Origin: an uncultured Acetatifactor sp.
GTDB lineage: Bacteria > Bacillota > Clostridia > Lachnospirales > Lachnospiraceae
Direction of reading: 5' to 3'
Length of the DNA stretch: 64,000 nucleotides
Assembly: GCA_934402375.1 (NCBI GenBank)
Contig: CAKRUB010000003.1
Coordinates: 124,001 to 188,000, forward strand
Shown: positions 16,517-25,163 of the stretch, piece by piece
Layout: each line of letters opens with the position of its first letter
Position numbering within the stretch: the first letter of the stretch is position 1
Notes under the pieces: generated by a model
What the model was told of the DNA's origin: nothing
The model's database searches: none
The model's input: the letters and a program-made list of their open reading frames with translations, nothing else
Position numbers and translations under genes: made by a program

Positions 16517-19036
16517 TTACAGAGTCACCTTGTCAAGATGCCAGATCTCATCCACATACTGCTGGATGGTTCTGTCGGAAGTGAACTTGCCGGAGCATGC
16601 CACGTTCAGGATTGCACTCTTTGCCCAGCCCTCCGTGTTGCGGTAAGCCGCCTCGACCTTCTTCTGTGCCTCGGCATAGGACTTGAAGTCCTTGAGGATG
16701 AAGTAGGTGTCTGCCTTTGAGGTACTGAGTGTATTCAGCAGAGAGTTGTACAGCGGGCGGAAAAGCTCCTTGTCCGCGCTGTAGCTTCCGTCGATCAGCT
16801 GATCCAGAACCTTGTGGATATCCGCATCGTGATTGTAGATCTCCATGGGGTTATAACCGCCGTAGTTCTCATAGTGGATGACCTCATCCGAGGAAAGTCC
16901 GAAGATAAACGCATTCTCCGCGCCGACCTCCTCGACAATCTCCACGTTGGCTCCGTCCATGGTTCCCAGCGTCAGCGCACCGTTGAGCATAAACTTCATG
17001 TTACCGGTTCCAGACGCCTCCTTGCTGGCGGTAGAAATCTGCTCTGAGACATCTGCTGCCGCAAAGATGATCTCCGCGTTGGACACATTGTAGTTCTCAA
17101 TAAATACAACCTTAAGCTTTCCGCCGATGGATGTGTCGTTGTTGATTACATCCGCCACGGAGTTAATCAGCTTGATTGTCAGCTTTGCATTCCGGTAGCC
17201 TGCCGCAGCCTTCGCGCCGAAGATAAAGGTTCTCGGGTAGAAGTCCATATCCGGCTTCGCCTTCAGCTGGTTGTAAAGGTACATAACATGCAGGATGTTC
17301 AACAGCTGTCTCTTATATTCATGCAGACGCTTTACCTGTACGTCGAAGATGGACTTCGGGTCAACAATGACACCGTTGTGCTCCTCAATGTACTTCGCCA
17401 GACGCAGCTTGTTCTGATACTTGATCTCCATAAATTCCTTCTGCGCCTTTGCGTTACCTGCAAGCTCCTTCAGCTTTGCGATCTGGGGCAGATCCGTGAT
17501 CCAGCCGTCCCCAGCCTTGGAGGTCACCCATTCAGCCAGCAGCGGATTGCCGTGCAGCAGGAATCTTCTCTGGGTAATACCGTTTGTCTTGTTGTTGAAG
17601 CGCTCCGGGAACATCTCGTAGAAATCCTTCAGCTCCTGCTTCTTTAAGATCTCGGTGTGCAGTCTGGCAACGCCGTTGACAGAGTAGCCGGCAACGATCG
17701 CCATGTGAGCCATCTTCACCTGTCCATCATACAGGATCGCCATCTTGCGGATCTTCTCCTGTACGTCAACGCCGAATACGTTGGAATATCTCGCCTCAAT
17801 CTGCTGTACAAAACGGCGGTTGATCTCCTCGACGATCTGGTAAATTCTGGGCAGAAGTCTCTGGAACAGATCAATCGGCCACTTTTCCAGTGCCTCGGAC
17901 ATAATTGTATGGTTCGTGTACGCACAGGTTCTCGTCGTAATGTCCCATGCCTCATCCCAGCCGAGATTGTAATCGTCCATCAGGACACGCATCAGCTCGG
18001 GGATTGCCACCGTGGGATGCGTATCGTTCAGCTGGAAGGTTACCTTCTCAGGGAACTGGTGAATATCTTCATGTTTGCGCATGAACTTCTCCACCGCCTC
18101 CTGCACGGATGCGGAGATGAAGAAATACTGCTGCTTCAGGCGCAGCTCCTTACCTGCATAGTGGTTGTCATTGGGGTAGAGCACTTCCACGATGTTTCTC
18201 GCAAGGTTCTCCTGCTCCACCGCCTTGCGGTAGTCTCCCTTGTCGAAGGAATCCAGCTGGAAAACCTCTATAGGCTCAGCATCCCAGATACGCAGGGTAT
18301 TTACAATGCCATTTCCGTAGCCGACGATCGGGAAGTCAAAGGGAACTGCCCTGACCGCCTGATAATCCTCCTGTTCAAAACGGCTGCGTCCAAATTCATC
18401 ACAGTACATGGAGACATGTCCGCCGAACTTGACAATCTTCGCATATTCCGGTCTGCGGAGCTCAAAGGGATTTCCGTTCTCAAGCCAGTTGTCGGGAACC
18501 TCCACCTGATAGCCGTCCTTAATCTGCTGCTTAAACATACCGTAGCGGTAGCGGATGCCGCAGCCGTAGGCGGGATAGCCAAGGGTCGCAAGGGAATCCA
18601 GAAAACATGCAGCCAGTCTGCCGAGGCCGCCGTTTCCGAGCGCTGCGTCAGGCTCCTGATCCTCCACAACGTTCAGGTCGAGTCCAAGCTCCTCCAGCGC
18701 TTCCTTCACAACATCGGAAGCCTGAAGATTGATGATGTTGTTTCCGAGGGCACGACCCATCAGGAACTCCATCGACATATAATAAACCATTTTCGGATCC
18801 TGCTTCTCATACGCCTTCTGCGTATCGATCCAGTTATCCATGATCTGATCCTTGATTGCAAGGGCTACCGCCTGAAATACCTGCTGTGCGGTCGCCTCCT
18901 CCAGATCCTTGCGGTAAAGAGTCTTTACATTATAAACAACACTTCTCTTGAAAAGCTCTTTGTCAAACTTCTGCTTTCCTGACGTTTTCTCCGCTACGGG
19001 CTTCTCTACCACTGCCTTCTGTGTTACGTTCTTCAT
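16517..19036 (-). CDS. glgP: Glycogen/alpha-glucan phosphorylase
   Basis: Releases glucose-1-phosphate from alpha-1,4-glucans using pyridoxal phosphate. 839 residues, normal for the family. Visible are the N-terminal YYMSMEFLMGRALGNN, the GNGGLGRLAACFLDS loop, and EASGTGNMKFMLNGALT with the PLP-binding lysine. The start ATG 19036 lies 23 bases after the ileS stop, so read-through from the T-box-controlled ileS transcript is possible. Its partners for glycogen synthesis, glgC and glgD, lie at 47-49 kb. Confidence 0.95.
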   Translation of the reverse strand: MKNVTQKAVVEKPVAEKTSGKQKFDKELFKRSVVYNVKTLYRKDLEEATAQQVFQAVALAIKDQIMDNWIDTQKAYEKQDPKMVYYMSMEFLMGRALGNNIINLQASDVVKEALEELGLDLNVVEDQEPDAALGNGGLGRLAACFLDSLATLGYPAYGCGIRYRYGMFKQQIKDGYQVEVPDNWLENGNPFELRRPEYAKIVKFGGHVSMYCDEFGRSRFEQEDYQAVRAVPFDFPIVGYGNGIVNTLRIWDAEPIEVFQLDSFDKGDYRKAVEQENLARNIVEVLYPNDNHYAGKELRLKQQYFFISASVQEAVEKFMRKHEDIHQFPEKVTFQLNDTHPTVAIPELMRVLMDDYNLGWDEAWDITTRTCAYTNHTIMSEALEKWPIDLFQRLLPRIYQIVEEINRRFVQQIEARYSNVFGVDVQEKIRKMAILYDGQVKMAHMAIVAGYSVNGVARLHTEILKKQELKDFYEMFPERFNNKTNGITQRRFLLHGNPLLAEWVTSKAGDGWITDLPQIAKLKELAGNAKAQKEFMEIKYQNKLRLAKYIEEHNGVIVDPKSIFDVQVKRLHEYKRQLLNILHVMYLYNQLKAKPDMDFYPRTFIFGAKAAAGYRNAKLTIKLINSVADVINNDTSIGGKLKVVFIENYNVSNAEIIFAAADVSEQISTASKEASGTGNMKFMLNGALTLGTMDGANVEIVEEVGAENAFIFGLSSDEVIHYENYGGYNPMEIYNHDADIHKVLDQLIDGSYSADKELFRPLYNSLLNTLSTSKADTYFILKDFKSYAEAQKKVEAAYRNTEGWAKSAILNVACSGKFTSDRTIQQYVDEIWHLDKVTL

Positions 19037-19059
19037 ATGTCAGTCTCCTTTACGTTATG

Positions 19060-22000
19060 CTATTTTGTAACCCGTTCTACAGCAATAACAACCTTTTCCC
19101 CATTTACATTCCACTCCTTTTCGCAGGAGAAGTCAAGTCCTTCCGTCAATTCATCCGCCAAAACTTTGCTGCAGATGGCTTCCTTGTTCTTCTCTGCCAG
19201 TGCGGAGAGTTTCGCATTTCCGTTCAGTGAGACACGGATGTGATCCATGACCTCAAAGCCGGCATCCTTACGCATCGTCTGGATTTTGCTGATGATCTCA
19301 TAGACAAAACCTTCCTCGATCAGCTCCTCCGTCAAGTTGGTATCCAGAACAACCGTCATTCTGTTGTCCTCCTGAGTGACATAGCCTTCCTTCTGTGCTG
19401 TGTCGATCAAAAGATCGTCCTTCGTCAGCTCCACCGTGACACCATTCACATCGAAGCTGAGCTTTCCGTCTGCATTCAGCTCATCCATGGCTGCGTTGCC
19501 GTCCAGTTCTGCAAGGTGCTTCTGGATGCCGCCGAGCTGCTTTCCGTATTTCGGTCCGACGGTACGGAGCTGCGGCTTGAAGGTGTATGAGGTAAACGCT
19601 CTCACGTCATCCGCAAATACGACCTCCTTCACATTCAGTTCATCCTTGATGATATCGGTGTAGAAGCTGTCGAGCTTGAAGTCCGCCTTGATGTACATTC
19701 TGCTGATCGGCTGACGGTTCTTGATTGCAGCGTCATTACGGCACGCACGCCCCATGACAACCGCATCCAGCACATCCTCCATATTCTCCTCGAGCTTCTT
19801 GTCGATACACTTCGCATCCACGGCAGGGAAGTCGCAGAGGTGGATGCTCTCCGGTGCGTTTGCGTCAATGCTGCGCACAAGGTTCTGGTAGATGTCCTCC
19901 GTCATGAACGGGATCATCGGCGCTGCCGCCTTGCAGATTGTCACAAGTGCGGTGTAAAGCGTCATATAAGCGTTGATCTTATCCTGCTCCATGCCCTTCG
20001 CCCAGAAGCGCTCACGGCTGCGGCGCACATACCAGTTGCTCATCTCATCCACGAAGTCCTCAAGCGCCTTTGCCGCCTCGGGGATGCGGTACTTGTCAAG
20101 GTTCTCGTCCACCATGCCGACTGTCGTGTTCAGTCTGGACAGGAGCCATTTATCCATGACAGGCAACTTATCATATTCCAATGTATATTTCGTTGCGTCA
20201 AAATTATCAATATTCGCGTACAGCACAAAGAATGCATAGGTGTTCCAGAGCGTACCCATGAATTTTCTCTGTCCCTCCTGCACGATCTTGCCTGAGAATC
20301 GCTTGGGCAGCCACGGAGCGGAGCTGGTGTAGAAATACCATCTGATCGCATCTGCGCCGTAGGTCTCGAGCGCCTCAAACGGATCTACCGCATTACCCTT
20401 TGACTTGCTCATCTTCTGGCCGTTTTCGTCCTGCACATGTCCCATGACAATGACATTTTCGTAGGGCGCCTTGTTAAACAGCAGCGTGGATTCCGCCATG
20501 AGGGAGTGGAACCAGCCTCTCGTCTGGTCAACGGCCTCCGAGATGAACTGTGCCGGGAACTGCTGCTCGAACAGCTCCTTGTTCTCGAACGGATAGTGAT
20601 GCTGTGCAAAGGGCATCGCGCCGGAGTCAAACCAGCAGTCAAGCACCTCGGGCACTCTCTTCATGGTTCCGCCGCACTTCGGGCAGGGATAGGTCACTTC
20701 ATCGATATAAGGACGGTGCAGCTCCACCTTCGCCGCATCCGGATTTCCTGCCTTCTCGGCAAGCTCTGCTCGGCTGCCGATGCACTCCTGATACCCGCAG
20801 CTGCACTCCCAGATATTCAGGGGAGTTCCCCAGTAACGGTTACGGGAGATCGCCCAGTCCTGAATATTCTCCAGCCAGTTTCCAAAACGTCCCGTTCCGA
20901 TGGATTCCGGAATCCAGTTTACGGTGTTGTTGTTGCGGATCAGGTCGTCCTTGACCGCAGTCTCCTTGATATACCATGACTCTCTCGCGTAGTAGATCAG
21001 CGGAGTGTCGCATCTCCAGCAGTGCGGATATTCATGCTCGAACTTCGGCGCGTCAAACAGGTTGCCGCTCTTTTCCAGATCCTTCAATACCTCCGGATCT
21101 GCCTTCTTGACAAACAGTCCGGCATAGGGTGTCTCCTTCGTCAGTTCTCCCTTGCCGTCCACGAACTGGACGAAGGGCAGGTCATATTTTTTCCCAATAC
21201 GGGAGTCGTCCTCACCAAAGGCCGGAGCAATATGAACAATGCCGGTACCGTCAGACATTGTAACATAGCTGTCGCAGGTTACAAAATGTGCCTTCTTATG
21301 CTGCTTTGCCGCTGCCTCCCCGGCACAGGCAAACAGAGGCTCATATTCCTTGTATTCCAGATCCTTTCCCTTATAGCTCTCAAGGATCTCATAAGCGGGC
21401 TTATCCTCCGTTGCGAGCTTGCCCAGCACCTTGTCGAGCAGCGCTTCCGCCATATAATAGGTATAACCGTCGGCAGCCTTGACCTTCACATAGGTTTCGT
21501 CCGGGTTCACGCAGAGCGCAACGTTGGACGGCAGTGTCCAAGGTGTCGTCGTCCATGCCAGGAAATACGCATCCTCACCGACGCACTTGAAGCGCACGAT
21601 TGCGGAGCGCTCCTTTACGGTCTTATAGCCCTGCGCAACCTCCTGCGCGGAGAGCGGTGTTCCGCAGCGCGGGCAGTAGGGAACGATCTTGAAGCCCTTG
21701 TAGAGCAGTCCCTTGTCCCAGATAGTCTTCAGCGCCCACCACTCGGACTCGATGAAATTGTCATCATAGGTGACATAAGGGTTATCCATGTCAGCCCAGA
21801 AGCCGACCGTGCTGGAGAAATCCTCCCACATTCCCTTATATTTCCAGACGCTTTCCTTACATTTATCGATGAACGGCTCCAGACCATAAGCCTCGATCTG
21901 ATCCTTTCCGTCCAGTCCAAGCAGCTTCTCAACCTCGATCTCAACAGGAAGACCGTGAGTATCCCAGCCAGCCTTTCTCGGAACCATACAGCCCTTCATG

Positions 22001-22218
22001 GTGCGGTATCTCGGAATCATATCCTTGATAACACGGGTTTCCACATGTCCGATATGCGGCTTTCCGTTTGCAGTCGGCGGGCCGTCATAAAAGGTGTAGG
22101 TCGGTCCCTCCTTCCGGCTGTCGATGCTCTTTTTAAAGATGTCATTCTCCTTCCAGAACTTTTCCACAGCCTTTTCTCTCTGCACAAAATTGAGTGTGTT
22201 GTCTACCTGCTTGTACAT
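19060..22218 (-). CDS. ileS: Isoleucyl-tRNA synthetase, long (type 2) form
   Basis: Charges tRNA-Ile. 1052 residues from ATG 22218 (AAGGAAAGAGAAAA upstream). The class I signatures are PPTANGKPHIGHVETR (HIGH) near residue 45 and GQKMSKSKGNAVDP (KMSKS) near residue 595. An editing domain lies between them. The length and the HIGH context resemble the type 2, eukaryote-like bacterial enzymes rather than the about 920-residue type 1 of B. subtilis. Type 2 enzymes are often poorly inhibited by mupirocin; whether this one is cannot be read from sequence alone. Confidence 0.95.
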   Translation of the reverse strand: MYKQVDNTLNFVQREKAVEKFWKENDIFKKSIDSRKEGPTYTFYDGPPTANGKPHIGHVETRVIKDMIPRYRTMKGCMVPRKAGWDTHGLPVEIEVEKLLGLDGKDQIEAYGLEPFIDKCKESVWKYKGMWEDFSSTVGFWADMDNPYVTYDDNFIESEWWALKTIWDKGLLYKGFKIVPYCPRCGTPLSAQEVAQGYKTVKERSAIVRFKCVGEDAYFLAWTTTPWTLPSNVALCVNPDETYVKVKAADGYTYYMAEALLDKVLGKLATEDKPAYEILESYKGKDLEYKEYEPLFACAGEAAAKQHKKAHFVTCDSYVTMSDGTGIVHIAPAFGEDDSRIGKKYDLPFVQFVDGKGELTKETPYAGLFVKKADPEVLKDLEKSGNLFDAPKFEHEYPHCWRCDTPLIYYARESWYIKETAVKDDLIRNNNTVNWIPESIGTGRFGNWLENIQDWAISRNRYWGTPLNIWECSCGYQECIGSRAELAEKAGNPDAAKVELHRPYIDEVTYPCPKCGGTMKRVPEVLDCWFDSGAMPFAQHHYPFENKELFEQQFPAQFISEAVDQTRGWFHSLMAESTLLFNKAPYENVIVMGHVQDENGQKMSKSKGNAVDPFEALETYGADAIRWYFYTSSAPWLPKRFSGKIVQEGQRKFMGTLWNTYAFFVLYANIDNFDATKYTLEYDKLPVMDKWLLSRLNTTVGMVDENLDKYRIPEAAKALEDFVDEMSNWYVRRSRERFWAKGMEQDKINAYMTLYTALVTICKAAAPMIPFMTEDIYQNLVRSIDANAPESIHLCDFPAVDAKCIDKKLEENMEDVLDAVVMGRACRNDAAIKNRQPISRMYIKADFKLDSFYTDIIKDELNVKEVVFADDVRAFTSYTFKPQLRTVGPKYGKQLGGIQKHLAELDGNAAMDELNADGKLSFDVNGVTVELTKDDLLIDTAQKEGYVTQEDNRMTVVLDTNLTEELIEEGFVYEIISKIQTMRKDAGFEVMDHIRVSLNGNAKLSALAEKNKEAICSKVLADELTEGLDFSCEKEWNVNGEKVVIAVERVTK

Positions 22219-22241
22219 TTTTCTCTTCCTTTCCTTATAAA

Positions 22242-22522
22242 TTAGAAAAGGCTCCGTCCTGTAAAAGGACGAAGCCTGTGCTGCTCGTGAAACCACCTGT
22301 TACTGTCATACGTTCCGCAGGCGCTGCCGCGGAGTGATACGCTTTCCCGTAACGGGGGAATGCCGTTCAGGACTACCGGTACTCGGTCTGTGCCTTTCCT
22401 TTGGTTCTGACTGCTCAGAAGTGATTTTCATTATCCCTCTACTTGCACCGGTCTCGCACCCTCACCGGCTCGCTGAAGCGTTCCTGAGACAACTACTCTC
22501 TCCGTCACTGCATTTTTCTCTT
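22242..22522 (-). promoter_or_regulatory. T-box riboswitch controlling ileS
   Basis: Leader of ileS. Reading the minus strand: a stem I region with a GAGAGTAG bulge, a specifier loop carrying AUC (Ile) at 22425-22423 within GAAAATCACTTC, the T-box sequence AACAGGTGGTTTCACGAG (about 22301-22284), and a terminator. The terminator is GGCTTCGTCCT (22276-22266) paired with AGGACGGAGCC (22260-22250), followed by TTTTC. An Ile codon specifier in front of ileS fits the family rule. Uncharged tRNA-Ile should favour read-through. Confidence 0.9.
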
Positions 22523-22528
22523 TTCGTC

Positions 22529-22558
22529 ATTATATCCCTGCGCTTTTTTGCTTGTCAA
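22529..22558 (-). promoter_or_regulatory. Sigma-A promoter of ileS T-box leader
   Basis: Minus strand TTGACA (22558-22553), 18-bp spacer, TATAAT (22534-22529). Both hexamers are perfect. The start of transcription is expected near 22522, at the start of the T-box leader. Confidence 0.85.
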
Positions 22559-22593
22559 GAGCTTTCTTGGCTGCCAGTGTATCTGCAATTTGA

Positions 22594-22750
22594 AATTACC
22601 AGTTACTGTTCACTCCGTTCACAGCAACACGCTTCGCGATGCACACAAAATGCATTTTCAATGCATTTTGGCGCCTGCAAGTCTCGCAAAATTGCATTTC
22701 ATGCAATTTTGACTTCGCGGAATATGGACTGTGAACAGTAACAATTACCA
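22594..22750. mobile_element. MITE-like element with target site duplication
   Basis: A 141-bp element (22602-22742) with 12-bp perfect terminal inverted repeats GTTACTGTTCAC and GTGAACAGTAAC. It is flanked on both sides by the exact 8-bp direct repeat AATTACCA (22594-22601 and 22743-22750). Inside are two perfect hairpins: AAAATGCATT/AATGCATTTT (22647-22669) and AAAATTGCA/TGCAATTTT (22688-22710). It has no coding capacity. It lies between the divergent promoters of ileS and the diguanylate cyclase gene. Confidence 0.75.
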
Positions 22751-22780
22751 TAGTAAAAGCGCCGAAAAAACCAAAGGCTC

Positions 22781-22809
22781 TTGCTTTCCGTCGCCAAACT
22801 TAGTATACT
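22781..22809 (+). promoter_or_regulatory. Sigma-A promoter of the GGDEF gene
   Basis: TTGCTT (22781-22786), 17-bp spacer, TATACT (22804-22809), 46 bases before the ATG at 22855. The -35 starts 31 bases after the MITE-like element ends. Confidence 0.65.
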
Positions 22810-22854
22810 GTTAATAGCTGTTTTAAAACACGATTTCCAGGAATGAGGGATTCT

Positions 22855-24132
22855 ATGTCAAATAGCCGAAAAGGCAAAATTGCATATGCACTGCAGGCAA
22901 TCAACATCATCCCCCTGCTCCTTTTTGCAATCATCATTTTATTGCTTGGGAACCATATTTTTACAAAAGCTATGTATGGCGAGGTCGAAACGGAGCTGTC
23001 GAATATTTCGAGTAATCTGGTGACGATGTTCAATGCCCTCTATCCAGGCGACTACAGTCTGGTCGGCGATGAACCTTATCAGCTGTACAAAGGGGAGAAA
23101 AACCTGACTGGCAACCATACCCTTCTCGACCAGATCAAGAAGGATACCGGTATGGACATCACTCTGTTCTATCAGAGCACAAGAGTCCTCACTACCCTCA
23201 CGGACCGGCAGGATATGCGTCTGATCGGTTCGGTCGCTCCCGATGTTGTCATCAAAATGGTACTGGAAACGGGTGAAGCCCACTTTTACAATAAAGCCAT
23301 GATCTATAACACCGGCTATTTCTCTTATTATGCCCCGCTGCGCAACACTGACGGCACAGTTGTGGGTATGCTCTTTGTCGGAAAGCCGACTGCGGCTGTC
23401 AATGCCTCGGTACAGGCATCCGTTTTTCCTCTTATGATCGCTGATATTATTCTGCTTGTCCTTGTTTTTATTATTACTTCCCTTTACACAAAGCATACCG
23501 TCTCTGACCTTTTGCAGCTCCATACCTTCCTCGGACAGGTATCAACCGGCAATTTGAATGCCCGCATGGGTTCCTCCGTGTTGAAGCGGAATGACGAGCT
23601 CGGTGAGATTGCGCACTCCGCGCTCAATATGCAGCGTTCCCTTCGCACCCTTGTAGAGCAGGATGCCCTGACCTCTCTCTGCAACCGCCGCTCAGGAGAT
23701 CTGCGTCTCCGGCAGACCGTCGAGGATGCCACTGCCTCCGGAAAGGATTTCTGCGTCGCCATCGGAGATATTGACTTCTTTAAAAAGGTGAATGATACGC
23801 ACGGACATGAGTGCGGTGATTTGGTATTAAAGAAGGTTGCCCAGACGCTTTGCGAGCATATGAACGAAAACGGCACCGCCTCACGATGGGGCGGCGAGGA
23901 ATTTCTGCTGATTTTTGAAAACCGGAACCTTGAGCAGTCCAAAAACATTCTGGATGATATTTTACAGAGCATCCGCTCGCTGGAATGCATTTATAACGGT
24001 CAGCCCGTTAAGATCACAATGACCTTCGGTCTGACCGCCGGTAGTACAAGCAATATTAAGGAGCTGCTGCGCATTGCGGACGAAAAGCTCTACACCGGAA
24101 AGAATACCGGCCGCAACCGCATCGTCGTGTAA
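22855..24132 (+). CDS. Membrane diguanylate cyclase with Cache-type sensor
   Basis: 425 residues from ATG 22855 (GAGGGATTCT upstream; ATG 22843 has no room for one). Layout: TM helix (about 14-36), an external Cache-like domain (about 40-180, with TGMDITLFYQ and YYAPLRNTDGTVVGMLFVGK), second TM helix (about 190-215), HAMP, and a C-terminal GGDEF domain. The active-site loop RWGGEEFL is intact, as are DIDFFKKVNDTHGH metal and substrate residues. No RxxD inhibitory site precedes the loop, so product inhibition may be weak. It should make c-di-GMP from GTP in response to an external signal. Confidence 0.88.
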   Translation: MSNSRKGKIAYALQAINIIPLLLFAIIILLLGNHIFTKAMYGEVETELSNISSNLVTMFNALYPGDYSLVGDEPYQLYKGEKNLTGNHTLLDQIKKDTGMDITLFYQSTRVLTTLTDRQDMRLIGSVAPDVVIKMVLETGEAHFYNKAMIYNTGYFSYYAPLRNTDGTVVGMLFVGKPTAAVNASVQASVFPLMIADIILLVLVFIITSLYTKHTVSDLLQLHTFLGQVSTGNLNARMGSSVLKRNDELGEIAHSALNMQRSLRTLVEQDALTSLCNRRSGDLRLRQTVEDATASGKDFCVAIGDIDFFKKVNDTHGHECGDLVLKKVAQTLCEHMNENGTASRWGGEEFLLIFENRNLEQSKNILDDILQSIRSLECIYNGQPVKITMTFGLTAGSTSNIKELLRIADEKLYTGKNTGRNRIVV

Positions 24133-24142
24133 ATTTTGTCAA

Positions 24143-24688
24143 TTACTGCTCCATCTGCCTTCCCAGAAAGGAGGCGGCAGACTGGAGCAGCTTCTGTTCC
24201 ACCTCTCCCATTTTCGTCTTATTGTCATTCTGGAGAAGGACAACACAGCCGATGATGTCACCCTCGCAGAGAATCGGGGCAATCGCCTCGTGCTGATAAT
24301 CCTCCACTCCCTCTTCACATATGCTCACAAAATTCCTGTCCCCTCTGGCTGCCATGACCATCTCGCGGTTATTCACCTTCTCATCCAACTGTCTTCCGAC
24401 CGCCTTATTGACAAGCTGCTTATAGCCGCCTGCTGCCGCGATGAACTGGTCTCTGTCTGCAATGAGCGCCGCATGTCCGGACACCTGTGCCAGACTCTCC
24501 GCATACTGCTTTGCAAAGGTAGTCATCTCTCCGATGGGCGAATACTTTTTCAGGATGACCTGTCCCTCCCTGTCCGTATAAATCTCCAACGGGTCGGACT
24601 CCCTGATGTGCAGTGTTCTGCGGATCTCCTTCGGGATCACGATTCTTCCAAGATCATCTATGCGGCGAACAATTCCGGTTGCTTTCAT
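24143..24688 (-). CDS. spoVT: Stage V sporulation protein T
   Basis: 181-residue forespore transcription regulator. The N-terminal swapped-hairpin AbrB domain is MKATGIVRRIDDLGRIVIP with EIRRTLHI. The C-terminal GAF-like domain runs from about residue 55 to the end. The length and the N-terminal signature match SpoVT rather than AbrB or Abh, which lack the GAF part. The start is ATG 24688. Its stop is 10 bases from that of the convergent GGDEF gene. The sigma-G-like promoter at 24760-24788 fits known forespore expression. Confidence 0.93.
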   Translation of the reverse strand: MKATGIVRRIDDLGRIVIPKEIRRTLHIRESDPLEIYTDREGQVILKKYSPIGEMTTFAKQYAESLAQVSGHAALIADRDQFIAAAGGYKQLVNKAVGRQLDEKVNNREMVMAARGDRNFVSICEEGVEDYQHEAIAPILCEGDIIGCVVLLQNDNKTKMGEVEQKLLQSAASFLGRQMEQ

Positions 24689-24759
24689 ATTTCCAACTGA
24701 TTCCTCCTGTTTTCTATATTTATGGAAGCAAACTTCCATCCTCTTTTTTACTTTGGAGT

Positions 24760-24788
24760 TATTATGTGGAAAACATTCTGTTTTATAC
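24760..24788 (-). promoter_or_regulatory. Sigma-G-type promoter of spoVT
   Basis: Minus strand GTATA (24788-24784), 17-base spacer, CATAATA (24766-24760). This agrees with the sigma-G pattern GHATR-N17/18-CATNHTA. An inverted repeat ATGGAAG-caaa-CTTCCAT (24722-24739) lies downstream in the leader and could be an operator. Confidence 0.6.
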
Positions 24789-24817
24789 ATCCTCAATCAG
24801 CTGAACAAATATGTATC

Positions 24818-24846
24818 TTGACCGATGTTTTCCGACAGCTTACTAT
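24818..24846 (+). promoter_or_regulatory. Promoter of the AraC-fragment gene
   Basis: TTGACC (24818-24823), 17-bp spacer, TACTAT (24841-24846), followed by GAGGTGACAGCAG before ATG 24879. The transcription and translation signals look intact although the gene behind them is broken. Confidence 0.5.
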
Positions 24847-24878
24847 TTGGATAGATTTTTTAAATGAGGTGACAGCAG

Positions 24879-25163
24879 ATGGATAATCCCTATAAAATTG
24901 CAGAAAATATCCTTTCCTCACAGCAGATGACCGATGCCCATTTTAAAAGCGTAGACTTATACGGTTCCTCCGTTCAGGAAAAGCCCATACGGGAAAAGGA
25001 ATGCTCCGTCTTTCATCTGGAAAACCAGAGCGGAACCGGAGATATAGCCATCTATAAGGCTTTTACGGGCATGGAGCTTGTGTACAACGATATGCATGCT
25101 GAAAGAGATCGAGGAATATCCTATGCAGTCAGGTCAGACACAATACCATACGAATGGCTATGA
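24879..25163 (+). pseudogene. 5' remnant of an AraC-family regulator
   Basis: 94 codons. Residues 1-73 match the N-terminal sensing region of Lachnospiraceae AraC-type regulators that precede ABC exporters (SSVQEKPIREKECSVFHLEN, then FTGMELVYNDMHAE). The similarity stops at about 25095, where the sequence changes into the 3' part of an ABC transporter gene in another frame, and the reading frame ends at 25163. The DNA-binding domain is lost. A deletion joining a regulator to its neighbouring transporter gene explains this best. Confidence 0.65.

Noticed and set aside
17657..18982. 441-codon open frame on the plus strand opposite glgP
   Set aside because: It mirrors the strongly conserved glgP gene, has no ribosome site and gives a protein without recognisable motifs. 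It is a shadow of codon use on the other strand.
21022..22245. 407-codon open frame opposite ileS
   Set aside because: It lies over the conserved HIGH-motif region of ileS and runs into its leader; no coding evidence.
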